Positions 21,436 to 29,500 of a stretch of DNA of 32,009 nucleotides are shown in pieces. Source of the stretch: DASSUC01 sp035649895 (GTDB taxonomy: Bacteria > Actinomycetota > Actinomycetes > Mycobacteriales > Micromonosporaceae); contig DASRIS010000152.1 of NCBI GenBank assembly GCA_035649895.1, forward strand, positions 1 to 32,009. The letters are read 5' to 3'. Below the pieces are notes generated by a model. That model made no database searches. It had not been told where the DNA came from and worked only from the letters and a program-made list of their open reading frames with translations. The position numbers and the translations under genes are program-made. The stretch's first letter is position 1; every line of letters starts with the position of its first letter.

Positions 21436-22116
21436 ATGCCGCATCTGGTCGCGATCCTGTTGCTCCTGGTCCTTACTGCCGGGCCGGCGGCTGTGCCGCC
21501 TGGTGCCCCGACGGATGGTGGGCCGCCTTCCGGCTGGGTTCCGGTGGGTGGACCGCTGGCTCGCGCGCCGGCCGCGCCTGACCCGGGTGGCGTCGGTGCC
21601 GGCCCGGCGGCTCCTGCCGCTGGGCCGGCCACCGCCGCCCTCAGTCCTGCCCCTCCTCAGACGCCGCGGGCGGGCTACCGCTGGCCCCTGGACGGCGTCC
21701 CTGCCGTTGTGCGCCAGTTCGCGCCACCGCCCGAGCCCTGGCTCGCGGGCCACCGCGGCGTTGACCTGGCGGCCCAGCCTGGCCAGGTCGTGCGCGCCGC
21801 AGGCTCAGGCGTTGTCCACTTCGCTGGCCTGCTGGCCGGGCGGGGTGTGGTCAGCATCCGGCACGCCGACGGGCTGCGGACGACCTATGAGCCGGTCATC
21901 GCGGCAGTGAGCGTGGGTGCCTTGGTGCGGGCGGGGGACCCGATCGGCGTCGTCGCCACGGCCCACCCCGGCTGTCCCGTCGCCTTGTGCCTGCACTGGG
22001 GTGCTCGGCGTGGTGACGACTATCTGAACCCGCTCGCCCTGCTCGGCCTGGCCCGCGTGCGGCTGCTGCCCCTTAGCGAGGTGAGCCGGGCCGCCGGCCG
22101 GGTCATGCCTTCCTGA
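21436..22116 (+). CDS. secreted M23-fold protein with altered catalytic histidines
   Basis: The ATG at 21436 has GAGG close upstream and starts a signal peptide (residues 1-20, LVAILLLLVLTAGPAA), giving 226 residues; the open frame from 21355 is less likely. A Pro/Ala/Gly-rich linker of about 55 residues leads to an M23/LytM-type domain. Zinc ligands seem intact: His106 and Asp110 in GHRGVD and His187 in CLHWG. However, the usual catalytic His before this (HxH) is Cys185, and the usual YxH histidine is replaced in TTYEPV. It may therefore be a non-cutting cell-wall binder or regulator rather than an active endopeptidase. I recall the same variant in other actinobacteria, so it is probably not a recent mutation. 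Confidence 0.88.
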   Translation: MPHLVAILLLLVLTAGPAAVPPGAPTDGGPPSGWVPVGGPLARAPAAPDPGGVGAGPAAPAAGPATAALSPAPPQTPRAGYRWPLDGVPAVVRQFAPPPEPWLAGHRGVDLAAQPGQVVRAAGSGVVHFAGLLAGRGVVSIRHADGLRTTYEPVIAAVSVGALVRAGDPIGVVATAHPGCPVALCLHWGARRGDDYLNPLALLGLARVRLLPLSEVSRAAGRVMPS

Positions 22117-23284
22117 CGCTGGCCAGCAGGGCAGGCAGCCGCTCGGCCAGCCGGTCGTACTCACCCGCCTCGTTGTAGACCTGAGCGGAGAGCCGAAGCA
22201 GGCCGCCGCCCGGCCAGTGGTTGACGGCGACCTCGGCGGACAGCTCGGCATGGATCCGCTGTCGCAACGCGACTGCGGCGGGCAGGGTCTCCGCCACCCC
22301 GGGTGGCATGGGCACGACGCGCATGGCGAGGTCACCACCGGGGTCGGGCAGGTCGGCCGGTGACAGCCCGAGGGCTGCACCAACCACGCGCTGGCCGTAC
22401 GCCGCCAGTCTCGCGTTGTGCAGGCGTACCGCGTCCAGCCCCAGGGTTCGTAGTACGTACAGGCCGGCCGGGGCGGCGAGCCATGGGGTGTAGTCCAGGG
22501 TTCCCTGGATCTCCACCGCGGTCGGGAACCCCTGTGGCTGCTCCCAGGACACCACCAGCGGCTCCACCCGCTCCCGCCACCGGGGCGCCGCCACCAGCAC
22601 TGCGGTGCCGCGCGGGGCGTACGCCCATTTGTGCAGGTTGCCGAGCCAGAAGTCGGCGCTGATGCTGGCGACCCGCACCGGCACCATGCCGGGCACGTGG
22701 GCCGCGTCGACCAGGACCACCGCACCGGCTGACCGCAGCGCCGCCACCAGCCGGGCGACCGGGAGCAGCCGGGCTGTGGGCGAGGTGACCTGGTCCACGA
22801 TCACCAGCCGGACCGGTCCGTCCGACGCGGCTGTGGTGAGTGCGTCGACGAGCTCGTCGTCCGTCGCCCGTAGCGGCAGCCGTACCACTCGGGGCCGCGC
22901 TCCGATCCGGCGGCACTCCCGCTCGACCGCCAGCGCGACTGAGCCGTACCCGTGGTCGGTCACCAGGACCTCGTCGCCGGTGCGCAGCCCGACCGAGGCG
23001 AGCACCACCGCCACGGCGGTGGTGGCGTTGCTGACAAGGGCCGCCCCGGCCGGCTCCGCCCCCAGGAACGTGGCCAGGTGGGAGCGGGTATGGGCGATCC
23101 GGTCGAGAAGACCCCGCGTGTAGAAGGCGACCGGGTTCGCCTCGACCTCGTCCCGCAGCCGCTGCTGCGCCCGCTGTACCGGGATCGGCACCGCGCCGAA
23201 CGAGCCGTGGTTGAGGTGGGCCGCTCCCGGGTCGAGTGAGAAGAGCAGCCGGGCGCCGGGTAGGGGCGCGGGTGGGGCTGTCAC
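22103..23284 (-). CDS. PLP-dependent class V aminotransferase (isopenicillin N epimerase-like)
   Basis: The GTG at 23284 lies six bases after a TACGAT box and fits the family N-terminus, giving 393 residues; the frame stays open to 23827 through a GC-rich repeat. The class V fold is clear: NHGSFGAVP near the start, SNATTAVAVVL, the cofactor Asp193 in LVDAAHVPG, and the Schiff-base Lys219 in NLHKWAYAPRGTAVL. The HLNHGSFG and LHKW segments are typical of the isopenicillin-N-epimerase/CefD-like group, whose members do many reactions (racemases, desulfurases). No beta-lactam genes are near, so the substrate is unknown. Its 3' end overlaps the convergent M23 gene by 14 bases. Confidence 0.92.
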   Translation of the reverse strand: MTAPPAPLPGARLLFSLDPGAAHLNHGSFGAVPIPVQRAQQRLRDEVEANPVAFYTRGLLDRIAHTRSHLATFLGAEPAGAALVSNATTAVAVVLASVGLRTGDEVLVTDHGYGSVALAVERECRRIGARPRVVRLPLRATDDELVDALTTAASDGPVRLVIVDQVTSPTARLLPVARLVAALRSAGAVVLVDAAHVPGMVPVRVASISADFWLGNLHKWAYAPRGTAVLVAAPRWRERVEPLVVSWEQPQGFPTAVEIQGTLDYTPWLAAPAGLYVLRTLGLDAVRLHNARLAAYGQRVVGAALGLSPADLPDPGGDLAMRVVPMPPGVAETLPAAVALRQRIHAELSAEVAVNHWPGGGLLRLSAQVYNEAGEYDRLAERLPALLASVRKA

Positions 23285-23296
23285 GTCGGGATCGTA
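23285..23296 (-). promoter_or_regulatory. TAnnnT -10 element of the aminotransferase gene
   Basis: Read on the minus strand, TACGAT (23296-23291) ends six bases before the GTG at 23284, with no ribosome site, a leaderless arrangement that also supports this start. Confidence 0.5.
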
Positions 23297-23334
23297 CGGC
23301 GGCCCGCCGCGCGCACCGGTTGACCAGCCAACGA

Positions 23335-23487
23335 GCGCGCCCCGCCCGGCCCCGTACGGACGCGCGCCCCGCCCGGCCCCGCACGGGCGCGGCCCGTCCG
23401 GCCCCGCACAGGCGGGCGCCACACCCGGCACACCCTCCTGCACGGGCCCGCCCCACATGCACGGGCCCGCCCGGCCCCGTGCGGGCC
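23335..23487. repeat. GC-rich tandem repeat between aminotransferase and xerC genes
   Basis: Three units of about 26 bases begin at 23335, 23362 and 23387 (GCGCGCCCCGCCCGGCCCCG type), and related shorter copies such as GCACGGGCCCGCCC follow at 23440 and 23459. The block occupies most of the 224-base gap. It looks like slippage-prone spacer; no gene is supported in it. Confidence 0.65.
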
Positions 23488-23508
23488 TGCCTCGCCCCGC
23501 AGAGCGGC

Positions 23509-24450
23509 TCACGCCCGGGGATGGGCCTGGTCGTAGGCGTTCCGTAGCCGCTCCATCGATACGTGGGTGTAGATCTGGGTGCTCGACAGCGAGGCGTGGC
23601 CGAGGATCTCCTGCACCGAACGCAGGTCGGCGCCGCCCTCCAGCAGGTGGGTAGCTGCCGAGTGGCGCAGCCGGTGCGGGCTGGTGTGCGGCAGGCCCGC
23701 GGCTGTGGCGTACTGGCTGACGATCCGCCGGGCTGACGTGGGGAGAAGCCGCCCACCCCGCGCACCGAGAAGAAGCGCGTCTGCGCTGTGCGAGGCGGCG
23801 AGCGCGGGCCGGCCTGCCCGCAGCCACCGGTCCAGGGCCTGGTCGGCCGGCAGTCCAAAGGGGACGCTGCGCTCCTTGGCTCCTTTACCGAGGACGCGGA
23901 CCACCCGCCGGGCCCGGTCCACGTCGGGCACGTCGAGCCCGCACAGCTCGCTGACGCGGACTCCTGTCCCGTAGAGCAGCTCGAGCACCAGGGCGTCGCG
24001 CAGCACCAACGGGTCCGCGGCCGGGCCGGGCGCGCGGACCAGCGCGGCGGCGTGCTCCTCGGAGAGCACGGCAGGCAGGTCCCGGTGCCCCTTCGGGCTG
24101 GCCAGGTGGGCACCGGCGTCCTCGGGCGCCAGTCCCTGGCGGTGTGCCCAGGTGCAGAACGACCGGGCGGCGGCGGCCCGCCGGGCGAGCGACGCGCGGG
24201 CGGCTCCGGTGGTGCGCAGCCGGGCCAGCCAGCTGCGCAGCACGCCGATGTCGACCTGGCCGGGCTCGGCGCAGCCCATCCGCACCGCATGGTCGAGCAG
24301 TGAGACGACGTCACCGGCGTAGGCCCGTACGGTGTGCGGCGAGCGGTTACGCACGCCACCCAGATGGCGCGCGAACTCATCGACCGCGTCGCGCATCGCA
24401 TCAGGTAGCGCCGCGTAGGTGGCTTCGGACCCTCGCTCCCGCCTGGTCAT
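23509..24450 (-). CDS. xerC: tyrosine recombinase XerC
   Basis: XerC acts with XerD at dif to resolve chromosome dimers. The 313-residue protein has the SAM-like N-terminal domain (residues 20-110: HTVRAYAGDVVSLLDH) and the catalytic domain with all key residues: Arg165 (GTGVRVSEL), Lys189 (GKGAKE), His259 and Arg262 (HRLRHSAATHLLE), His285 (LGHASLSS) and Tyr294 (IYTHVS). Length and context (next to dprA) mark it as the housekeeping enzyme and not a phage integrase. It starts at the ATG at 24450, 33 bases after dprA, and is probably cotranscribed with yraN-comM-dprA. Confidence 0.94.
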   Translation of the reverse strand: MTRRERGSEATYAALPDAMRDAVDEFARHLGGVRNRSPHTVRAYAGDVVSLLDHAVRMGCAEPGQVDIGVLRSWLARLRTTGAARASLARRAAAARSFCTWAHRQGLAPEDAGAHLASPKGHRDLPAVLSEEHAAALVRAPGPAADPLVLRDALVLELLYGTGVRVSELCGLDVPDVDRARRVVRVLGKGAKERSVPFGLPADQALDRWLRAGRPALAASHSADALLLGARGGRLLPTSARRIVSQYATAAGLPHTSPHRLRHSAATHLLEGGADLRSVQEILGHASLSSTQIYTHVSMERLRNAYDQAHPRA

Positions 24451-24483
24451 CCCCTCGACGGTCGCGGGGTCGGCGGGCCCGGG

Positions 24484-25710
24484 TCAAGCCGGCGCGCCGG
24501 ACTGCCCGACCGGCGGTGCTGGGCGGGACAGGAAAGGCGTCGCGAGCGCGTACGCACCGTCGGCGCGGTCGACGACGAAGCCGCGGATGCGCAGCAGGCC
24601 CAGTGACCGCAGCGTGTCCGACACCGAGACCCCGGCCGAGGCCGCGATGTCCTCGGCGCAGGCCGACCCGCGCCGGGGCAGCCCGTCCAGCACCTGGGCG
24701 GAGACATGGTCCAGCGTGTCCCGGTCGTGCCGCGGTCCCTGGGGGAGCGGTGCCAGGTCGACGCCGATGGCGCCGACCTCCTCCAGGACGTCGGCCCATC
24801 CGGTCACCAGGCGGGTGTGCTCCTCGCGCAGCTCCGCGTGGCACCCCACGGACATCGCCGACGTCACCGGGCCGGGCACAGCCATCGTCGCCCGGCCCAG
24901 CGACCGCGCCCGGCGCAGCGTCTGCCGGGCCCCGCTGCGTGCGGAGGCCTCCACGACCACCGTGCCGCGGGTGGCGGCGGCGATCATCCTGTTACGGACC
25001 AGGAACCTGTGCCTATGCGGGTCTGACCCGGGCGGCCATTCGCTGACCACCAGGCCCTCCTCGGCGATCCGCTCGAAGAGGCTGGTGTTGCTGGCCGGGT
25101 AGGCCCGGTCGACGCCGCAGGCGAGCACCGCCACGGTCAGCCCGCCGGCCGCCAGCGCGCCGCGGTGGGCCGCGGAGTCGATGCCGTACGCCCCACCGGA
25201 CACGACTGTCCAGCCCCGGTCGGCCAGCCCGAAGGCGATCTCGGCGGCAGCATGCTCACCGTACGAGGTGGCGGCTCGGGCGCCGACAACGGCCACCGAG
25301 CGGGCGAAGGCGTCGTGCAGCGCAGGCCCACCGCGCACCCACAGGCACAGCGGTGGCAGGGTGTCCCGGTCCTTGCGGGACTCGCCGTGGCTGATCCGCA
25401 CGAGATCCGCGAGCTGGCTCGGCCACTCCTCGTCGGCCGGTGTGACCAGCCGCGCGCCGAGCCGCTCGGCGTGCCCCAGCATCGCCGTTGCCAGCTGCTG
25501 AGGCGCGCTTCCGCGCAGCCGGGCGGCTGCGGTCGCGGCCAGCTCCGGCGAGATCTCGCCGCGCAGCAGCGCGGACAGGGCGCCGACCGGTCCCCGGCGC
25601 AGAACCTGCTCCCCGAGCGTCCGGTGCCCGGGCTCCACCAGGCAGCCGAGCGTCAGGTACGCGGCGCGCTCGCTGTCCATTGTGACCCGGTCGCTGTCCA
25701 TTGTGATCAT
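24484..25710 (-). CDS. dprA: DNA processing protein DprA
   Basis: DprA binds incoming single-stranded DNA and loads RecA. The ATG at 25710 overlaps the comM stop (ATGA), giving 408 residues; later in-frame ATGs at 25701 and 25680 are also possible starts. The Rossmann-like core is clear: VAVVGARAATSYGEHAAAEI, WTVVSGGAYGIDSAAHRGAL, VVSEWPPGSDPHRHRFLVRNRMIAA and VVVEASARSGARQTLRRA. A C-terminal winged helix (ASAGVSVSDTLRSLGLLRIRGFVV) completes the usual form. The N-terminus contains a 21-base tandem duplication that repeats TMDSDR/TMDSER. Natural competence is not implied by this gene alone, since dprA is widespread. Confidence 0.94.
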   Translation of the reverse strand: MITMDSDRVTMDSERAAYLTLGCLVEPGHRTLGEQVLRRGPVGALSALLRGEISPELAATAAARLRGSAPQQLATAMLGHAERLGARLVTPADEEWPSQLADLVRISHGESRKDRDTLPPLCLWVRGGPALHDAFARSVAVVGARAATSYGEHAAAEIAFGLADRGWTVVSGGAYGIDSAAHRGALAAGGLTVAVLACGVDRAYPASNTSLFERIAEEGLVVSEWPPGSDPHRHRFLVRNRMIAAATRGTVVVEASARSGARQTLRRARSLGRATMAVPGPVTSAMSVGCHAELREEHTRLVTGWADVLEEVGAIGVDLAPLPQGPRHDRDTLDHVSAQVLDGLPRRGSACAEDIAASAGVSVSDTLRSLGLLRIRGFVVDRADGAYALATPFLSRPAPPVGQSGAPA

Positions 25711-27224
25711 AGTGCGTCCCCCATCCGCAGCTCGTACGCCTCGTGCACGTCCTCGGCCTGCGGCTGGTCCCGCCCGTCGAGGTCGGCGACGGTCCACGCC
25801 AGCCGCAGCACGCGCAGATAGCCGCGGGCGGAGAGGGACCCCGCCTCCAGCGGCCGGCGCAGTGGCTCGGTCACCGCGCGGGGCAGCCGGAAGCTGCCCC
25901 GCAGCGCGCCGCCGGGAACCTGCGCGTTGGTGCGCCACGGCTGGCCGCTCCAGCGGGCGGCCGCCAGCGCACGCGCCTTGGCCACCCGCTCGGCGACGGC
26001 GGCCGACGGCTCGCCGGTCTCGCGGTCGTGCAGCAGGTCGGCCGCGGTGACCGGGCGCAGCCGCACCCGCAGGTCGATGCGGTCGAGCAGGGGACCGGAC
26101 AGGCGCGCGAGATACCTGCGGCGGACCAGCGGAGAGCACTCGCACAGGTGGTCACCACCGGGCTTCGCGCACGGGCAGGGGTTGGCGGCGAGCACCAGCT
26201 GCACCTGCGCCGGATAGTGGGTCTGACCACCGGCCCGGGCCAGGCACACGTACCCGTCCTCCAGCGGCTGGCGCAGCGCCTCAAGCACCCGGGCACGAAA
26301 CTCCGGCGCCTCGTCGAGGAAGAGCACTCCCCGGTGGGCGAGCGATATCGCCCCCGGGCGGGCCAGGCCGGACCCGCCACCGACCAGCGCCGGCATGGAG
26401 GCGGTGTGGTGCGGTGCCTGGTACGGCGGGCGGCGGACCAGCCCAGCTCCTTCCGGCAGCACGCCGGCGACCGAGTGCACCGCGGTGACCTCAAGGGCCT
26501 CGTCGTCCGTGAGCGCCGGCAGCACCGACGGCAGCCGCTGGGCGAGCATCGTCTTGCCGGCGCCGGGCGGGCCGACCAGCGCGAGATGGTGTGCCCCGGC
26601 CGCGGCGACCTCCAGCGCCCGGCGGCCCAGGCCCTGTCCCACGATGTCGGCCAGGTCGGGTCCTGCCGTCACGCCGTCGTCCGGCGGCGCCGGCGCCGCC
26701 AGCAGCGGGGCGGCGCCGCGAACGAAGTCGACCAGCCGGCGCAGGGTGTCCGCGGCCCGCACGGCGATGCCCGGCACCAGGCCGGCCTCGTACGCGTTGC
26801 CCAGCGGGACGACCACCCGCCGCAGCCCGGCCTTTGCCGCCGCGTGGACCATCGGCAGGGCCCCGCGCACCGGCCGCACGCTGCCGTCCAGGCCCAGCTC
26901 GCCGAGGAGTGCGACGCCGGCGAGCGAGGCCGGCGGCAGCTCGCCCGCGCTGGCCAGCAGCGCCAGCGCGATGGCCACGTCAAAGCTGGACCCGTGCTTG
27001 GGCAGGGTGGCCGGCAGCAGGTTGATGGTGATGCGCCGGCTGGGCCAGGACTGCCCGGAGTTGACGACCGCGGCGCGCACCCGGTCCCGCGCCTCGTGCA
27101 GGGCGGTGTCGGGCAGGCCGGCGAGGGTGAGCGCCGGCAAGCCGTTGGCCAGGTCGGCCTCCACCTCCACCACGTGCCCGGTCAGCCCGACCAGGCCGAT
27201 GCTCAGGGTCTTCGCGTAGCTCAT
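25707..27224 (-). CDS. comM: ComM/YifB family Mg-chelatase-like AAA+ ATPase
   Basis: ComM is a hexameric helicase that promotes branch migration during integration of taken-up DNA. The frame is open to 27335, but the conserved start MSYAKTLSIGLVGL is the ATG at 27224, sharing one base with the yraN stop; this gives 505 residues. Residues 1-170 are the N-terminal Lon-like (ChlI) domain (LPALTLAGLPDTALHEARDRVRAA). The AAA+ core has Walker A GPPGAGKT (218-225), Walker B GVLFLDEAPEF, and the Cys-rich NPCPCAKPGGDHLCECSP motif typical of YifB. The C-terminal part (SARGYLRVLRLAWTVADL) is normal. It overlaps dprA by four bases. Confidence 0.95.
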   Translation of the reverse strand: MSYAKTLSIGLVGLTGHVVEVEADLANGLPALTLAGLPDTALHEARDRVRAAVVNSGQSWPSRRITINLLPATLPKHGSSFDVAIALALLASAGELPPASLAGVALLGELGLDGSVRPVRGALPMVHAAAKAGLRRVVVPLGNAYEAGLVPGIAVRAADTLRRLVDFVRGAAPLLAAPAPPDDGVTAGPDLADIVGQGLGRRALEVAAAGAHHLALVGPPGAGKTMLAQRLPSVLPALTDDEALEVTAVHSVAGVLPEGAGLVRRPPYQAPHHTASMPALVGGGSGLARPGAISLAHRGVLFLDEAPEFRARVLEALRQPLEDGYVCLARAGGQTHYPAQVQLVLAANPCPCAKPGGDHLCECSPLVRRRYLARLSGPLLDRIDLRVRLRPVTAADLLHDRETGEPSAAVAERVAKARALAAARWSGQPWRTNAQVPGGALRGSFRLPRAVTEPLRRPLEAGSLSARGYLRVLRLAWTVADLDGRDQPQAEDVHEAYELRMGDAL

Positions 27225-27589
27225 CAGAACGCGTTCCGCAGGTGCTCGATGCGCACGCCGCCGGCCTGCCGGCGGGTCACCGAGACCACGTCGAAGCGGA
27301 CCTGCGTCGGGCGGAGGCCGCTCTCGGCGAGCCACTGCGCGGCCAGCTGGCGCAGCCGGGCCGTCTTGCGAGAGTCGACCGCGTCCACCGGCGCGCCAAA
27401 GGCGTCACCACGCCTGGTCTTCACCTCCACGAAGACCAGCACGTCGCCGTCGCGGGCGATGATGTCGATCTCGCCCGCGCGGCACCGCCAGTTGCGGTCG
27501 AGCAGGACCATGCCCGCCGTCAGGAGATGGTCCGCGGCGCGCTGCTCACCCCAGGCCCCGACCAGCTGTCTCGCGTCCGTCATGGGCAA
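27224..27589 (-). CDS. yraN: YraN family (UPF0102) putative nuclease
   Basis: The 121-residue protein starts at the ATG at 27589 or the one at 27583. It shows the Holliday-junction-resolvase-like core of UPF0102: LVGAWGEQRAADHLLTAGM, NWRCRAGEIDIIARDGDVLVFVEVKTR (Glu, Asp, then ExK), and RKTARLRQLAAQWL. Its biochemical role is not established for the family. It heads the yraN-comM-dprA operon, the usual order in actinobacteria, and its end shares a base with comM. The 82-base region upstream holds one exact DnaA-box-like site. Confidence 0.93.
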   Translation of the reverse strand: MPMTDARQLVGAWGEQRAADHLLTAGMVLLDRNWRCRAGEIDIIARDGDVLVFVEVKTRRGDAFGAPVDAVDSRKTARLRQLAAQWLAESGLRPTQVRFDVVSVTRRQAGGVRIEHLRNAF

Positions 27590-27655
27590 GACCGTCGCGG
27601 GGGCCGGTCAACGGGGCAAGATCGCCAAGATCCGCATGTGGAGGGTGGAGGGGTC

Positions 27656-27664
27656 TGTGGACAA
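27656..27664 (-). promoter_or_regulatory. DnaA-box-like site upstream of yraN
   Basis: TGTGGACAA on the plus strand is the exact consensus TTGTCCACA on the minus strand, 67 bases before the yraN start. A single box is weak evidence of function. Confidence 0.35.
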
Positions 27665-27671
27665 CGAGACG

Positions 27672-28697
27672 TCAGGCAGTCGATCTGCTAGGCGACGCGA
27701 GGTCGTACCCTCGTTGCACCCACTCGACCCACCGGGCGTGCGGGCCGGTGCGGGCCAGGATCTCGACGGTTGCCTGGCCCTTTCACCAGGCCACCAGGGT
27801 GAGCAGCCCACGGCGAGCACGCCCGGCGGACCCGCCTCGGCCGGCCGCCGTCCCAGCACCAGCTCGGCCCGAACCGGGACGCCTCGTTGAGCAGGACCAC
27901 CAGGTCGCGCGCTGCCCCGTGCGCGGCGAGCAGGTCGACCAGGTGCCCCGCCGCTTCGTGGGAGAGGTAGTTGACCGCGTCTCGAGCCGGTCGACGTGCT
28001 CCGGCCAGACACATGAGCGCAGCCAGGTCACGGCATCGCTGTCGGCGGTGTCGACCGGCGCGACGTCCACGCCGGTGCGGGCCGCGACATCGATCGGCAC
28101 CGTCGCCGGCTCGGGCCAGCCGCGGCCCCGGACCTCGCACCCCAGGACCAGCGGTGACGGTGCCTCGTCCCGACCGGTTCGCTGGGTACGGCTGCCGTCC
28201 GGCGTGGCGTAGTGGTACGCGTACCGGTCCGGTAGCAGCAGCAGACCGGCGCTCGTGCCCAGCTCGACCAGGGTGAGCGGGCAGCCGTCAACCAGCTCGG
28301 CGGCTCGGCCGAGACCCGGGCGCAGCAGCGCTGCCCGGGTGGCCTCGTTGGTCTGGATGAGCCGCGTGGCGCACAGCTCGGCCAGCTCCGCCCGGTGCGT
28401 GGCGACCAGGTCCGTGAAGGCTGCGGTGAGCCCCTCGCCAGCGGGCCGGGCGCCGCCGAGCACCGGCAGGTAGCCGGCGAGCGGGTGGCCCGCCGCCGAC
28501 GTACGCAGCAGGTACTGGACCGCGGCGAAGAGCAGGATGGCCCGCTGCTGGCTGCGCGGGGCGGCCAGCAGCGGCCGGGCCAGTGCCGGCCGGTCCGTCA
28601 GGAACCGGGCCAGCTGGGCGTAGCGGGCCGAGTAGCCGTCGAGCTCCTGCTCGGCGAAGTGGCGGAACATCACGGGCAGGCGCTCGGCGTCGGTCAC
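27672..28697 (-). pseudogene. decaying DUF2332 family gene
   Basis: From the GTG at 28697, the first 230 residues read like a DUF2332 protein: HFAEQELDGYSARYAQLARFL, LIQTNEATRAA, LVELGTSAGLLLLPDRYAY and DAVTWLRSCVWPEHVDRL. Past about 27985 this frame loses its GC-rich third positions, which move to another frame (DAVNYLSHEAAGHLVDLLAAH ...) until about 27810 and then return to the first frame. There a TGA (27785-27783) interrupts GLLTLVAW from KGQATVEILARTGPHARWVEW, which looks like a DUF2332 C-terminus, ending at 27672. At least two frame changes, one stop and probably lost or replaced middle sequence point to a pseudogene. Sequencing error could explain one shift but hardly all. The function of the intact family is unknown. 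Confidence 0.65.
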
Positions 28698-28799
28698 GCT
28701 CCGATGGTGTCCCGGCCGGGCAACGGCCGGTGGTACGGCACAGCCATGCGTGACCGCACCGCCTCGCACAGTGTGTAGCGGTGACCCGCGGTAGTGGCA

Positions 28800-28813
28800 T
28801 AGCCTGCGGGGTC
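28800..28813 (+). promoter_or_regulatory. TAnnnT -10 element of the membrane protein gene
   Basis: TAGCCT at 28800-28805 ends eight bases before the GTG at 28814 without a ribosome site, again a leaderless layout. Confidence 0.45.
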
Positions 28814-29470
28814 GTGAACGAACATCGCAGCTATCCCGCCGAGCCGGAACCGCGCTGGTTTACGGGCGAGGCGAACTATCCCGACCAGGAGTGGGACGCC
28901 CGCGGCGCGGGTGGAGGACGGTACCCCGACGAGAGCTACCGGTACGCCCAGGCGGCGCCGGGAACGGGCGGCGGGGTCGGCCCGCGGTCCGGCCAGCCGC
29001 TGCCTCCGCTGCCGGACCCGGGACGCGACGCCATGGGCGGCGGCGCGCTGTCCGGCTCGGCCCCGTTCAACCAGGGCGGCGACGACCAGCAGCGCTTCCA
29101 CACCGAGGCGATCGACCGCACCGCCCTGCGGCGGGGCGGTGCGGCCCAGCCGGCCGAAGGTGGGGTCTACCGGACCCGCCGCACGGCGGTCGCCATCCCG
29201 ATCTGGGCGGCGGTGGCGCTGCTGGCGCTTCCGGTGCTGCGCCTGCTGCTGGACTCGGCGTTCGGCCCGCCGCTGTCCGCCGCCGGGGTGGTCTCCGGGA
29301 TCTTCACGCTCATCGGGCTGCCGCTCGCCGCTGCCGGCCTGTACGCGGTGCTCACCGGGGCGCTGCGGGTGCCGGATGCGCCCGGCGTGCAGGCCTGGCT
29401 GCGCGCGCCAGCGGTGTACCTGCCGATCGGGCTGGTGCTCTTCCTGGCGGCTGGGCTGGCGGCCGGCTGA
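28814..29470 (+). CDS. membrane protein with disordered N-terminus, unknown function
   Basis: I choose the GTG at 28814 (MNEHRSYPAEPEPRWF) because of the promoter box just upstream; the frame is open from 28781. The 218-residue product has about 125 polar, Gly/Pro/Tyr-rich residues, then three hydrophobic segments: about 126-150 (AVAIPIWAAVALLALPVLRLLL), 157-182 (VVSGIFTLIGLPLAAAGLYAVL) and 196-217 (APAVYLPIGLVLFLAAGLAAG). There is no signal peptide or catalytic motif. Similar proteins with a long hydrophilic N-terminus and a three-helix tail occur near rpsB in related actinobacteria, as far as I recall. The function is unknown. Confidence 0.82.
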   Translation: MNEHRSYPAEPEPRWFTGEANYPDQEWDARGAGGGRYPDESYRYAQAAPGTGGGVGPRSGQPLPPLPDPGRDAMGGGALSGSAPFNQGGDDQQRFHTEAIDRTALRRGGAAQPAEGGVYRTRRTAVAIPIWAAVALLALPVLRLLLDSAFGPPLSAAGVVSGIFTLIGLPLAAAGLYAVLTGALRVPDAPGVQAWLRAPAVYLPIGLVLFLAAGLAAG

Positions 29471-29500
29471 GGCGGCGCTACTGGGGCGGCGCTACTGGGG
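29471..29500. repeat. 15-base tandem duplication after the membrane protein gene
   Basis: GGCGGCGCTACTGGG occurs twice back to back (29471-29485 and 29486-29500), and a looser GCGACG..CTGAG pair follows. It begins right after the stop codon. Confidence 0.7.

Noticed and set aside
25743..27890. 715-codon plus-strand frame opposite comM and yraN
   Set aside because: It spans two well supported genes antisense and shows no domain; codon bias belongs to the minus strand.
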